DNA of 64,000 nt from contig OY720643.1 of assembly GCA_963169105.1 (NCBI GenBank), positions 95,924,848 to 95,988,847 on the forward strand, read 5' to 3'. The DNA comes from Ceriagrion tenellum (taxonomy: Eukaryota > Arthropoda > Insecta > Odonata > Coenagrionidae). A program made the translations under genes and the position numbers. This document shows positions 1 through 12,300 of this stretch, piece by piece. The notes under the pieces were generated by a model, which worked only from the letters and a program-made list of their open reading frames with translations, did not search any database and was not told where the DNA came from. Each line of letters opens with the position of its first letter. The first letter of the stretch is position 1.

Positions 1-489
1 CACTCCCACCTTGCAAATGCAATAAAGCTTGCACGTTTCAATGAATACGGAACAGTGCCCCGGCTTGCAAGATGAATGAAGTCATAATTTCGGTATTAGA
101 GAGGAAGAGACAGGGAGAGAAGCTAGAGGGAAGCTTTTACAATTCATTTTTGAGAAAACACAATTGCGAGGTCCACCTAATAACGCGGATGAGATGGCCA
201 AGTTGTTTGTTACAGCGTTATCACGACTCGTTTCCATTGCAATGCCATTGCCAATTTATGCCGCTTTGTAACCGTGATTATTTTCCGTGAAAGACACGGT
301 TACTTAATTTTACTCAAGAAGCCTAAAACTAGAACATTTGCTGACAAAATAATTATGAAAAATTTAAATTCCTTTGACAGGCCATTCCATTAAATGACAA
401 GAAATCCATAGATATGGCCAATCACCATATGACTTGTGGCTAGATATTTCATTAAAAAAGCAAATGCTTATAAAAATAATAAAATAGAC
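1..489. other. AT-rich sequence without recognisable gene
   Basis: Only short chance frames are visible, with no splice-site context or protein motif. The right edge is set by the target-site duplication of the retroelement that follows. Confidence 0.5.
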
Positions 490-502
490 CAGGAAAACTG
501 GG

Positions 503-722
503 TAAAAGCTCAAACGATTTCGTACTGTCTACTAATTTTTATTTCACCTCTTGCTACACGTGTTACAACTGAAAAACAGTCATCCTCAGGCAAGACTAAT
601 ACTAATCCTCAGGCAAGACTAATTATTAGTCTTGCCTGAGGATGACTGTTGTTCAGTTGAAACACGTGTAGCAAGAGGTGAAATAAAAATTAGTAGACAG
701 TACGAAATCGTTTGAGCTTTTA
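503..722. repeat. Near-perfect 98-bp palindrome inside retroelement copy A
   Basis: Positions 503-600 and 625-722 are reverse complements over 98 bases with only two mismatches seen by eye (near 565 and 574). A 17-bp stretch (cctcaggcaagactaat, 584-600) is repeated at 607-623. Together with 625-641 it forms a perfect palindromic centre. The near identity points to a recent origin compared with the other, heavily diverged palindromes in the window. Confidence 0.9.
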
Positions 723-770
723 CTTATTATGCTGTTCTACGATATCTCGCCTGAGAAAGTGGAGTTTATT
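504..770 (-). mobile_element. Short retroelement copy A with inverted internal duplication (Penelope-like 3' end)
   Basis: Seen: the segment is bounded by an identical 14-bp direct repeat, caggaaaactgggt, at 490-503 and 771-784, which reads as a target-site duplication. Read on the minus strand it starts with aataaactccac and ends with cgaaatcgtttgagctttt. Both ends match those of the copy at 43520-43960. The 3' part (minus strand) has a cctgaggatgactgtt hairpin-type stretch, an acacgtgt motif, and then aataaa. Known: Penelope-like elements often end with a gaagatg...acgtgt...aataaa layout and have target duplications of variable length. Inference: this is a non-autonomous Penelope-like or other target-primed retroelement. 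Unlike copy B, its 3' part is present twice in opposite orientation, so it probably formed by an inversion during integration. No coding frame is visible. Confidence 0.6.
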
Positions 771-784
771 CAGGAAAACTGGGT

Positions 785-1081
785 CTACAACCATTATATC
801 TAGCACAAAACAATAAATATAACCAGTCTAAAAATTAAAAGTGAATACCTTTTAAGGATATTCTCAAGCAAAAATAAGTTTACTGAAAAATAGGAGCAGT
901 GAAAAGTTAAAAAGCAATGCTTAGAAGGGCAAGTTGAATGTAAAATATGATTTTATGAGTCTTGTTTACGCAATCATGCTACGAAGTATTCCAGTTATAT
1001 AAAATATCCAACTGTTCTCATCTCTTAATAGATTTGTGAGGAAAAGCTATTTATTTTCTTCTAGACATAAGTTATTAGGTG
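785..1081. other. AT-rich spacer
   Basis: No gene or repeat is recognised between the retroelement copy and the piggyBac-like element. Confidence 0.4.
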
Positions 1082-1630
1082 TTAACCCGTTGTGGTCACA
1101 CCTCCCAGGCATAGCATACCGACCACTCTGTGTCATTTGGACCCCACGGAGAATATTAGCTGATATTTATTTAAGACTTGAGATCAAGCATTGAAAATTT
1201 AACTGAAAATCCTTAAGTATGTATTTTCGATGATTTCGTTGTGTGGTTAAACAAAATTATTTTTAATATTACAAATTTACAATATGAAATGAATAAGCAA
1301 AAATCCACTTTTTGGATCTAATAATCATAAAATATTCAAATTTCAATATTTTTCTATGAAAAATTTGAGTTACACTTTATAGATACTTCGCTTTAAAATA
1401 ATGATTTCAAATACCGAGACTGGAAAAAACATTAATTCTGGGGATTGAAGAACTGAATATTAAGCAAAATTGGAAAAATAATAGTGGGATTATTACAGAG
1501 GATATTTATTACTGCTGCCTACTGACTACAGATGGGAGCAAAAGTTCAATTTTGAGGAGTAACTTAAAAGCTACGATGCTGTGAATTTGCTCTGGGGGCT
1601 TTTGAACACCCAGTGAACCTTAAGGGTTAA
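1082..1630. mobile_element. Non-autonomous piggyBac-like element with TTAA ends
   Basis: Seen: the left end reads TTAACCCGTTGTGGTCACAC and the right end, reverse complemented, reads TTAACCCTTAAGGTTCACTG. TTAA is present on both sides, and about 13 of the first 20 bases agree between ends. The interior is AT-rich with no transposase frame. Known: piggyBac superfamily elements duplicate TTAA on insertion and their termini start with CCC or similar. Inference: a roughly 545-bp non-autonomous piggyBac-type element. The matching termini are short, so the call rests on TTAA plus the CCC start and could be partly coincidental. Confidence 0.5.
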
Positions 1631-2640
1631 AATTATATCTTAAAAATAAGCAAATCTGAGTTATTTTTAATAATATACGGTACTCAGGAGTTAGGCAGGG
1701 CTTATTGAAAAAAAGTATATTTAGCAATTGTCTATTTAGCGAATCAGACTTATATCGCCTGCCATATTTTCTGCTCCTATTCCCGAACGAGCTACGGGTA
1801 CCATAAAATAGAGATGGATCGCTCACTTGAAATTCTATGCGGCATGTGCTCACTCCGCTCCGAATGTCGATTTTTAAATTGCCATGTCTATTCCCCGAGG
1901 CGTCACGATCCGAGCGGTGTGTGTGCGCCTTTCGGATGAAGTTCCACAAATCTTATTCTCCCCTTCACAATGATCCCCTTCTCCCAATCGAGAACCAGAA
2001 GTCTGCCCCAAGAGCAGATTCCCCCGAGGGAGTGTCTAACCCTTAGTGATGAGAGGGACACCCGGATCCGTCCGGGGCAAAGATGTGAGCGAGCTCACGG
2101 AGCCGCCCTGGAGTTAAAGATAAGGCTCACTCGCTCTCCATCAATAGGTCGACTCCCGTTCCGGGAAAATTCTTTGCACTGTAGTATACAGCCCGTTTTA
2201 AAAACTGTTACCGGCAGGATTAAGGTCAACAATTAATAGCCGGAATTGAGAACAAGATAAATTTAATCTTTGCAATTTTTTCCCTACAATATGTAACAGA
2301 TAAAGCCCTTCTAAGCCTATGGTATGTCAGCAAGTGCTCTTTTTTATAGTGTCTACCGAATTGCCAATCAATTTTTCATACAAAACTCAAAGCAGATTAA
2401 AAATATATAATCATATAAATACCGGTATATTAGTCAGGAAGCAGATTTTAATAAAATATAGAAGAAAACAGATTTAAAATGTAATAAAAAGTTAAATATT
2501 ACTAAAAAAAAACATTTCTATCAAATCATATTTGCCTTAGTTTAGATACCAAAAGTTGTTTTTTTTGCCACAGGGAAATTATTATTTGGACTGTTTACCC
2601 ATAAGTAGTTTTAAACCTTGACATATTACATGTACCATTG
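1631..2640. other. Intergenic stretch with a GC/CpG-richer core at about 1830-2200
   Basis: The core at 1830-2200 is visibly richer in G, C and CpG than its flanks, and short frames overlap on both strands. No domain, start context or splice pattern supports a gene. It could be an old repeat body or an unmethylated island near an unseen promoter. Confidence 0.4.
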
Positions 2641-3003
2641 CTAAAGCTGACCAAAACAGACTAGACGCCTTCGAAACCTGGTGCTGAAGGAGGATGGAAA
2701 AATTGAAATGGACATAATAAATAAGAAATGATGAAGTGTACAGAAGAGTAACAGAGGAAAAGACCATATGGAACACCATACAGGAAAAAAACAAGATGGA
2801 TTGGAAACTTCTAGAGACACAATGGATTTGTAAAGAACATAATTGAAGGTAAATTTGAGGGAAAAGTCCCTAGAGAATGACCCAGGAATAAGTTTATGGA
2901 CCAAATAAAGTGAAAAGTACACAGGATGTAATACCTTTAGGTAAGTGAAGTATCATTAGATACGGAAGAGTGGAGGGCTGAGGACAACCAATCTACGGAT
3001 TGG
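2641..3003 (+). pseudogene. Decayed C-terminal end of a LINE endonuclease/reverse transcriptase polyprotein
   Basis: Seen: reading the + strand across frameshifts gives, in order, RLDAFETWC, RRMEK, EVYRRV, NTIQE, RHNGFVKNIIEGKFEGK, NKFMDQIK and EEWRAEDNQSTDW. Several in-frame stops and at least one frameshift (near 2790) break it. Known: the order LxAFEMWCxRRM - NEEVxRRV - RHxGLxxxIIEGKxEGK - RGRPRxxxxDQIK - REEWR is the tail of insect and other animal non-LTR retrotransposon ORF2 proteins, downstream of the reverse transcriptase core. Inference: the 3' end of a 5'-truncated, long-dead LINE copy. The reverse transcriptase catalytic motif and the endonuclease are absent. The clade cannot be set from this tail alone. 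Confidence 0.85.
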
Positions 3004-6000
3004 ATGACCAATGATGGACCAGAAAGGGATAGAAAAATCACAATATTTCGCGGAAAAGTTAAGCGGCATATGTATTCAAGGCAGTTACGCAAGAGATTAA
3101 AATCGTCCTCCCATTACTTTACTTGGAACCCTATCCTGGCATCTTGCTGCGAGACTGGATGAAAAGAGCAGGCAGAGAGCGGAGAGTATTTCCAATCCAA
3201 GAAGTGCTTATCTTGGCAGCAATTGAAGAGGTTTTCTGACTGATTCATGCAAAAAAATAAAACTTACTTCCTTCTACTTCACCTACTTCACGTACTTTCT
3301 TGGGGATTTGAAGGTTCCGTAGCCCAGGTCCCAAAATCATTTAATACGCAGCAGTAAGTGAAATGGAGAAAATTTAGATATTGCATTCAAACTTAAATAT
3401 TTTGCGGTTACTAATTTGTTGTCATCGACTTATTTTGTAATATATATCTTGCCGGAGGTATTCTTCGTTATAGTACTTCTTCAAAATCTTGGCGTGCATT
3501 GTACAAGAAAATTTTGTAAGTTTCTTTGTCCGTTCGGATTCCTAGAGGAATGAGTTTTAGACAATCATTTTCTCGCATTTTTCATATTCTCACCGCACTT
3601 GATTGAAAAAAGCTTTTCTAAATACAATGTACTGGTGAAACAATAGGTTCCACTTTATATATGTAATTTTAGACTTAATGTAGTTATAGAACTCTAAATA
3701 AAATTATGAATCCATTAATTTGAAAGGAGTAAATCGCATCCATTTTTTAAAGAATAGATACCGTGATGGAATAAATATGATACAGGGATTGAATGACTAG
3801 TGCAGACGATACAGAACAGCAGGTACCACAGGGTGTCGAACTAGGTCCGCTTCAATTTTGAGGCATAAGTCTCAGAGGTAGGCATAGGGTTATAGACGCA
3901 AATGAATATCGGAATCGCAGCAAGAAGGAAATGGGTTTAGGCGTTGGGGCAGAATCACGAGGAGAGTGTGTATGTAGTGAGCTGCGATGGAGTGTGAGCA
4001 TGGAATTGTGGGTGGAAGGCGAGAGTGCTTAAACGAATATACTGCCTTGCCACGTCGAGGGAATGAGGAAGCGGAGGGCCGAAGTCTTTCATTTCGTCAT
4101 TGGCCAGGGGACACGGCCAATGGGAGCAGTTCCAGCCGAAGGGAAGGGAATATGGAGAGTTGCGAGGGCAGGGGGGTCCGTAGGTGTCAGGGCTGCCAAA
4201 GGCGCAAATATACGTCCCGCGGGGCGAATAATTTGCGGTCGGGATATATCGACGAACATTACGAGAGCTAACTCAAACTTTTAACTTGTGTTCCTTATTT
4301 CCAAATCATACTTTTGCGCATAAAATGAAATTACATAAGAGGAGTTAGCACATAAATTACAGATCCCATTATGTTGACGTTCATTAAGTAATTGCGAATA
4401 GTATTGTTTGATGCCACATCACGTGTTTAATGGTTGCATTCAGAAGATATTGACTCAAATTATTTTTGCGGTTAATAAAAACTTAATTCGCTATTATTAC
4501 AAAAAAAATTTCAGGAAATAAATAGTTACCCGAATCAAAAGAAAAAAATCATTGTTTAAGCAAGATATACTTTGGAGGTATGACAAATTCAAAGCGTTGC
4601 ATAATCCAAATGTATTCGGTATTTTACGAAAGCAGTTGAATATAAGGCTCATCAGGAACAGCACAAGGAAACATTCCACTGCCTACGTAGACGTGGACAA
4701 TTATCCACCGGTGTGAGTTAAGAAATATTTCCATTGCAATATTCCTCAAGAAAACCCTTTATATTCGCTAAAGGATAGTATAAATTTACCTTCAGGTGGC
4801 AAGTTGAGAATCAGATGAACAATTTTTCCTTCAAGTTTAATATAAAAATTAAATATAAAAGAAGTAATTAGTTCATCAAACTCAAGTTCAATACAGTTAA
4901 CATAATAAGAAAAATGTGGATTTATGCGAAATAACTATCATTCTCATTCCATAATTAACAGGAGATAAAAAAAATTAACGAAATATGAAAATAATGTTAG
5001 CAAAGTTACCAGGAGAAAAAACATTTAACCACAAAAGGTAAAAAAAATTCAAAATAAAACGCATAAACGAGAGCTAATGAGCTTTGCATTCGTCTATTGA
5101 TAATATAAGCCCCACTTAGTTCAGATTTAAGCTAATTTCTATTCTAGGCACCGATTAAAGTAAAAAAAATCATGAGTTTCATGCTAATGTTCTAACCCAG
5201 CAGTAGTTAAAATACCCTATTACATGTAACACAAATATGGTGGGCATTATTGGCATTGATATTTTACATTCATCTCACAATGTAGGTTACAGTTACAGCG
5301 TGACAAAGCTCTCTTGGATGAAGGCGGTTTAGCTATCATAATCCTTAAGCCAACATAACTTATTACGTAGAGGCACTCATTGTATTAATTATTCTTACTT
5401 GGGAAAAGGTTGCTCCAAAATCTATGAAAGGAAATGGGTAATACATCGCTCATGGTCAATTTTCTTTAAAATGTATAAACTCAAGTTTTCATAAGAGAGG
5501 CCAAAATTCTAATAGAACAGATTAAAATTTAGACATATTTAAAAAAAATGCTCCATTTAGAAATAAAGGGCCACAAAAAAGATAACAAGTGTTTCTCTTA
5601 GGAGCGTAATTGCAACGAACTTAAAAGAAAAAGCTGGGGGGTTTAGCGTTATTAGTGATTTTAAATATGTCATTTGGCCATTATGTTAATAATTCAATTC
5701 TCTAATTACCAATTATTCAAGTAAATACGATGCGTACCGCCAGTTGCTTGATCGATTAAAAAAAGTTCAATGCACACACCTGTATTATCGGAAACTAAGA
5801 GTTCTATTTTCCAAAAATCTTAATACAAATTGATTTAAAAAGAAGTCATAAATAAGTGAGCATTTTTGAAACTTCAAATGCAAGATTTTTCAAAATATTA
5901 AATTCTCCTTAAAAAACTTGTCATCAAACTAAGTCTTGCGTTAAATCTTTAATTTTGATAAAACACTCGGAAAAAACGAAAGGATTTTTATTATTCCAGT

Positions 6001-6701
6001 GTATCTAGGCTTGGTTTTACCTACTCATTCTCTCGTGGTTATACCATGCCTATCTTTTCGGCGTCTCATTAGAATAATGTACCCCATTTTCTTGAGCCAT
6101 GCGTGATAGTTTCACATCTTAATTCAAAATCACTCTATTTTCTCTCTAAAATAAGTATGGTTCTGTTTCTGTAACCCTAGAAAAGCACAGTTCAGGTAAT
6201 TTAAATGCCATACTTATTTTTAATTCTCATCACGCTATATTTTTCCTCATTTTTGACATGGTGGCTAGTTTGGATAGTTAATTAGAGATGTTTCCCTGGG
6301 AATTTGTCAAAAATTGTAATTTTTTAGCTCCAAGTTCCTCGTCAGACATAAATTTTGACAGATCTGACAATTCGAGAGGATTCTATACTATGCTCGAATA
6401 ATTAAGTTTAACCGTTGCGATGCGTTAATCCTGCATCAAGCGCGTCTCTCTATGAGTTACGATGAAAATTCGTAATAAATATTTTCATTAAATAATAACT
6501 TAATAATTAAAGACGAGAAAACCTATACGAAGGACGATTTGCTACAATATCAAGCTTGTTTGTACCGATAGCTCCAACCAGTGACAAGAATATAAGTTAT
6601 AATTCTTCCACCATGGTCCCCAAATTGGATTATCGGTAATTTATGGACAAAATAGCTGTAAAATTGTAATTAGATTAATATTAACTAATACCAAATGACC
6701 A
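3004..6701. other. AT-rich intergenic sequence
   Basis: No coding motif is recognised. The one distinct part is a GC-richer patch at about 3960-4280, where two short overlapping + frames exist (to 4271 and 4284) without supporting features. The rest is AT-rich with poly-A and poly-T runs typical of intergenic or intronic animal DNA. Confidence 0.45.
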
Positions 6702-6741
6702 TTGATCATTATTAAGCAAAATAATGCATAATAATGATCAA
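6702..6741. repeat. Perfect 13-bp inverted repeat
   Basis: ttgatcattatta at 6702-6714 is followed after 14 bases by its exact reverse complement at 6729-6741. It is AT-rich, so a chance or slippage origin is possible. No poly-T tract or gene end suggests a terminator. Confidence 0.7.
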
Positions 6742-9700
6742 ACACATGTTTTATGGCTATGCTGCGCATAAGACTTGATCTAAGGTGCAAAACTGGTATT
6801 CATCTCAGATCAAAATCGGAAAAGACATGAAACACTCAAGGTCACGACCAGTCTAAAAGCGAGAATTATTTCTTATTCTCACGGTCGCGTCAGGTCAACA
6901 ATATCTCTGCAGATTACAAAGGCACTGATAAAACTTTTTGAGTAAAACATAATGGACCGACTAAGTGACACAGCATAGGAGACTAGACGAAAAGAAAGCA
7001 ATACAATAATGTTTATATTAATATAACTTCAAGGAAAAAGTAGTCGACTGTCTTATGGTCTTAGTACTGCTCTAAATATTCTCTATTTTCAGTATCTTTG
7101 CTTAGGACAGGATTACACTGAGAAATGTACAGTCAATACCATGTTGTGAACTTGATTTGAATTTGGTTGGGATTGATTTGTTGATCGATTGGTTTTATCT
7201 TTGGGTTAATTCATTGATTTTTCTCTCTTATATTTCAATCATAACCGGCTCTCTACATCAATGCCGCCAATTCCTGTACAAATTTTTCACCTCTTTGCAA
7301 CATTGTAGTTCCCAAATACCTTACTGCATATAGTTCATATTGCAATGATAGCATTGCTGTAGTTAAGTGCATTGCGGTAAAGTACTTCAGTCGTTTAAAG
7401 GTTTTGGCTGATGAAAAAAACAATCATTTTCCCACTTTCCGTTTCTAAACCACTGAAAGAGAACATAGTGAAGTTCTTAAAACCTATTCCCTGTCACAAA
7501 CCCTTAAGATGACTCGCAGAGAAGCTATAATGTAGATGTGTATATGCATCCGAGACATCTTGAGACAGTGCGAGAGCCAAGCTAAAACCACCCAATCGAC
7601 CTCTCTAAATGATAACAAAAAATATGAATGCTCTTCCACACCGCCAATACAAATCAACACAACCTGCATGCTCATTAAGCTCTTAACACACTTTCACTTA
7701 AAATATTAGTTCCCAACATGCTAAAACTCGAGAGAGGGCTTTTAAAGTCTGAACCTTAGACTATAAAGTTGGCAGTTCTGCTTCGTTCGATAGATAGTGG
7801 ACCGGATGGCAAGAGAGAGGGAGAGAAAGGGGAGGCCGGGGAAAGGATTATGAATCGAGGGAGAACGGGAGAGGGAGATATGGCCGATGAGGAAGGACGA
7901 CGTTGTTAGTCTGCGAGAGTTGAAGCCCTTGGGGGACCCCAAGGGTAGAAGGGCGTGCGTAAGAGAAAAAGTCGCCCTCCCGAGAAGGCGAGATACGAAG
8001 GGATGGACGGAGTAGGACGAGGAGCAGGAGGGAGGTAGGGAAAGGGAAAGTGTTCTAGAGGGTCCAAAATGAGGCGAAGTTATCCCCAGACGGGAGAAAA
8101 TGAGGATTGGGGAGGAAGGGGGGAAAGGGCGTGTAGGAAAACTTGGCATGGGGAATGCAAGACACAGAGAGTGGAAGAGAATGTTCATCGGAAGGATGAT
8201 TAACTCTTGAAGGGGGTCTGGATGGTCCGGGTGGCTATGGTACTGGCTTTCGAACACGAAGAGCTCGTGCACGAATATCGACAGATGCCGATTTAACCAT
8301 GCATAACAGATTGTCAACGGCCTGAGCCCCCTCTCCGTTCCAAATCTCTGATCTACTCTGTTGTTTCAAATTTTGCATCGTGCAAATCATTCATTTCACT
8401 TTTTTGAAGCCCCTACCTGTTCTTGTCTTGGTGGATTTAAATTCTAGGACAGCCTCAGACCATTTTCCGTCGTTATTTTTTGGTTGCCAATTAGTAATAT
8501 TAGTTTCTCCTAGATTGCATGTTTTGTACTAGTATTATATTCATGTTCCTTCTCTCTTCTTAGGGAGCTTTATATTCAAGTTGATGAAGTAAGCACAGAC
8601 TAGAAAAAACAGAGCACTTAAAGCACATGAACAATGGGAACCTTCAGGTAAGTCATTCTATGGCAGCAGTCAATGAAAGCACATAAGTACTGGCCGAATA
8701 CTCTGTGCATAATTATCAAATCTGTTCAAACATGCATTTAAAAACGCGAAAGTTTCATAAAGGAGTAAATAAAGACTCCCAAGTCCCACTTATGACGCTC
8801 TGATTACAAACCAGCACAAAGAAAAATATCAGGCAATAAAGGCAAGTAACGACGTTCTTTTGTTGCCATGCGCAATCAAACTGAATTTCTGACCTCTTTC
8901 AAAGCAGACTACCCATTGCGTAAGGCCTTGAGCGATGGGGAAGTGAGTGCACTGTTGTCTTTGCATATTGAATAGCGCACAAGAGCAATGGAATTTCCAT
9001 GTGCGATAATTACTTCATTTGGTTTCTAGAAATTTCATCTCAATCACTTCATTTTGTTTCACTGAAGTTGATTTCAATTTTTCCTGTCTAACACGTATGT
9101 ATTTTATCACAAATGAGAGTGGAGTTGAGAGGAGGAGGAGAGGAGAGAACGTAATTTAAAGACTTTTTTCCTTTATTTCTTTCTTAAATTCTTATTTTTT
9201 CCTTTTATTCCATTTTATTTATTTTTTCGATCCGTGTAACTCCTAAGTGTTTCTTATCGCCAACTACGGACTCATTTTTAGCAGGGACCTGCCCCCGTAA
9301 ATGACCCATAACTTACCTCAGAAGAGCTTAGGGATGGTTAAGGAAGATATTATCAAACATTGTACTGTATATCTATACCTTATAGAAGCAACAAAATTAG
9401 AGATATGTACTACCAAACCGATTGGTACAAAAAAGTTACTCCTAATAGCCGATTGGTTGCCATAACAAATACAGGACAACACTGCATATTGAGAGAAAGT
9501 TACTAAGGTAGACAACATACTTTGAGAAGAAATTTTTCTGGAAAACAGACCAAACGTTGCTGTTGTGGAGACTAGGTTGTGTGGCACTAAGGAATTGAAG
9601 GTATCAATGTACTTTTACTTTTAAAGTTTTATTTATTTTAGCTCATGCAAGCTTTGGTATGATTAAGAGGGCATAATTTCGTCCATTAAAGATGCCAAGA

Positions 9701-9766
9701 CCTATGAATCAGAAAAACATTTCAAAACACACTGCTAATAACAGGTCATTCACATCACAACAAAGC
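6742..9766. other. Intergenic sequence with a purine-rich block at 7740-8320
   Basis: The 7740-8320 block is GC-richer and strongly G/A-biased on the + strand, with gggaga-like runs. This bias lowers stop-codon frequency on the minus strand and creates a 191-residue frame (7742-8317) rich in S, P, L and H. That frame is not accepted as a gene. Other parts are AT-rich without a recognised element. Confidence 0.45.
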
Positions 9767-9901
9767 TAACTTCCATTCAAATTACTCTCAAAATACACCT
9801 CACCTTTACACATCCCTATTTCCTTCTCCCTTACACGGATAGCGTCCTAATATGCCCGGCTAAACGCTAATGCGTCGGCTCACAGGGCAGTATGTAGATG
9901 C
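9767..9901 (+). repeat. Partial copy of dispersed repeat family E
   Basis: The segment resembles the last part of the repeats at 57884-58226 (+) and 56165-56495 (-). The best-conserved block here is cggctcacagggcagtatgt (9875-9894), against cggctcgcagggcattatgt in the + copy. Upstream, ttacacggatagcgtcctaa parallels ttacacggctagtatcctaa. Divergence is high, and the outer boundaries of this copy are not sharp. Confidence 0.55.
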
Positions 9902-11687
9902 ATTAGTTTCTCCTGCCAACGCACCATCAGAAACGAAAACAAAAGAAAAACGGGGATAAGACTCTGCGTAACATTACCCTGGGTACTGTTCACCTATATC
10001 CTTTCCCTCTTTCATATATTTTTCCGTATTGCAATAATTGAATGAGGTATTCCTTTTTACTATGGTGAAATTGATTGATCTTTCATGGATTTAGTGAGAT
10101 TTTATTCGGGGTATTCAGCCAAGTAATGCCATTGAGTTATTCGGCAGGAAAGAGGAAATATTTAGCTGAAGAAATAGGGGTGAGAGAAATCCGTTATGAG
10201 ATTTACATATTGTTGATCTGGCGCGTCAAGTAATCTACAATTTAACGTACTAACCAACGGAAGGTGAGCTCTACTTCATGTATTCCCCTTGTATTACCCC
10301 AACTATACCAAAGCCTTCCTCACTCCCCATGAGTTTTTATCTCAGAAAACTTGACTGGCTGAGGAATTATAAAAATAAGCGCATGGAATGCTGGCAGGAA
10401 GAAGTCAAACGTGATAACTACGAGCATAAATACTAAGCAAGTATTTATGATAATGACCATTCAAGATCAAACATAGTCCACTCGTATCTGCGTACTGCTT
10501 TTACGAGAGTTATTAGTCCGTGTCTTGAAAATGGTGGGAGGCAACGTCGTCACTAATTTTTCGAGGATATAAAAAATCTTTGACAAGTGATAACCCCGTG
10601 AATACTGGAGGGTCCAGAGTTATGAACAGATGCATAACGGAAAATCGCTTTCCACTTCAATGGCATTGTTCCAAGGATGGTCGCACTAGGATATAGAACG
10701 GACAATTAGGTTGGAAACTTCTGTTTAAACGTCAACAGAGCAAAGCGTACAAATATTTGCATTTTAATGCTCCAAAGGCACGGGATAAGCATTCATTTTC
10801 CTTGCTCGTTCGGGTGACATTTACCGTAAACAATAGTCCAGAGCAGAATTAAAAGCTTTTGAGTAAATTAGGCATGCACCATTATGACCAAAATTGGGCA
10901 CGAGGTAAACAGATATACCCGTTTATAACAACACGTTATGTATCTGAAATAACACAGTACAAAAACACAATAAATATTATAGGATGGATAATGGATTAGG
11001 AATCCACTTCCAGTAGAGTGTATATTCAACCGTGTTTCAAAGAAGTCAAATGAAATGTAATTTTGATACAGCTACTCTGAGCGATAGGAGTGGGAAATTA
11101 TTATTTAAATTTTAACTCAGAGAAAAAAATTTTTATATTTTCCGATTTTCTGTAATAATTTTAGGGGGATCACATCTACACATTAGTATTTACACGAGTG
11201 AATTACCCTTTGAGGATCGTTTGAGCACCTAAATTTTTAATTATCTACACGAGCATGACTTTCTAGGTGAGAAAATATCAAATAAGCAATACTTTCTGGA
11301 TCAATGTTACGATTTCAATTACCTCCGATTTAATAGAGCACTATAAAACAAAATGTGGTCAAAGGATTTATTACATAAAATTTATTTCAATGGCTTTACG
11401 TTCAATGATTCTATCATTACAATTATTTATTCGTCATTTAAAATTGCTGGTATTAATTAAATTGATAATATTAAAGCTGATATACACATTTATTTCCTTT
11501 TAAAAAATTCACCAGAATAACTGCCCATTGTTTAGAAAAATAGTATATTTTCTTATACTTATACAATCCTCAAAGCAATAGCATTAACATATTACAGTTC
11601 AGTATATTCAAACCTAATTTCATTACATTGTTTGCAAATAATGGAATAATAGCGTATCAGATGAATGCATCAAATATTTAATACACA
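9902..11687. other. AT-rich intergenic sequence
   Basis: No gene or repeat is recognised. Short frames, such as one ending at 11503, have AT-driven composition. Confidence 0.4.
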
Positions 11688-11793
11688 CACAGAAATTTAA
11701 TTTAGATGGTACGACGGGTTTCACCGACTTGCAGCTTCATTACGTACCCGAAGTCGGAGAAATCCATCATACCATCCTAAATAAAATTCTGTG
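11688..11793. repeat. Imperfect head-to-head palindrome, 43-nt arms
   Basis: Arms 11688-11730 and 11751-11793 are reverse complements with a handful of mismatches and one or two single-base gaps. Both arms share cacagaa, then gatggta, then tttc, then ccgactt. The loop is about 20 bases. The right arm read forward (cccgaagtcggagaaatcca, later aataaaat) resembles the 3' hairpin plus aataaa layout of Penelope-like elements. The layout matches the palindromes at 503, 14553 and 39124. Confidence 0.7.
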
Positions 11794-12110
11794 GAAAAGT
11801 ATGGATACTATTAACTTCCACGAAGTGAAGGCAAAACCTGTAGAGTGTAATCTAATATGCACAATGTCAGCATTAGTCCGATATTTTACGCCGGCATTTA
11901 ACGTCATATCCTCCCCAATTTCAATTGTACTTACCTGTATAGCAATGTTCTACTTTTTCCACAATCCATTTTGGCAAAATTTCCCTTCTCCTAAGCCCCT
12001 AATCTATGTTCTCAATTATTAGTTTGCTCTCACTGAGCGTTAGGTTACTATTGATGCAATCAATAAACTTGCGCAATAAATTACCTAAAATAATTTTACG
12101 CAAACAATTG

Positions 12111-12300
12111 TACCGCAAGATGCAGCAAGCTACGCAACTCGTTGTACTATTACAATAAACAGCTGTAGATATAAATAATAATAATAATAATAAGAATTAT
12201 TATAATAATTAATAATAATAATATTAATAATAAGTATAAAACATATTTTCAGTGTGGATTCGAATATAAAATACTTCCACGAAGTGACGGTGTAAAGTCT
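12111..12300 (+). repeat. Dispersed repeat family F, copy 1 (with ATA microsatellite)
   Basis: Starts near ttgtaccgcaagatgcagca, has a long ATA/ATT microsatellite at about 12176-12236, and ends with gattcgaatataaaatactt followed by ccacgaagtgacg. The end block matches a minus-strand block at 39070-39110 at all but two positions, and the atgcagcaagct block is shared as well. The ccacgaagtga motif also occurs near 11820. The family is unidentified. Confidence 0.6.

Noticed and set aside
7742..8317. 191-residue minus-strand protein
   Set aside because: The frame follows a G/A-rich + strand, which depletes minus-strand stops. The product is low-complexity Ser/Pro/Leu/His without any domain.
12176..12236. 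CRISPR-like or regulatory array
   Set aside because: A plain ATA/ATT microsatellite with no spacers.
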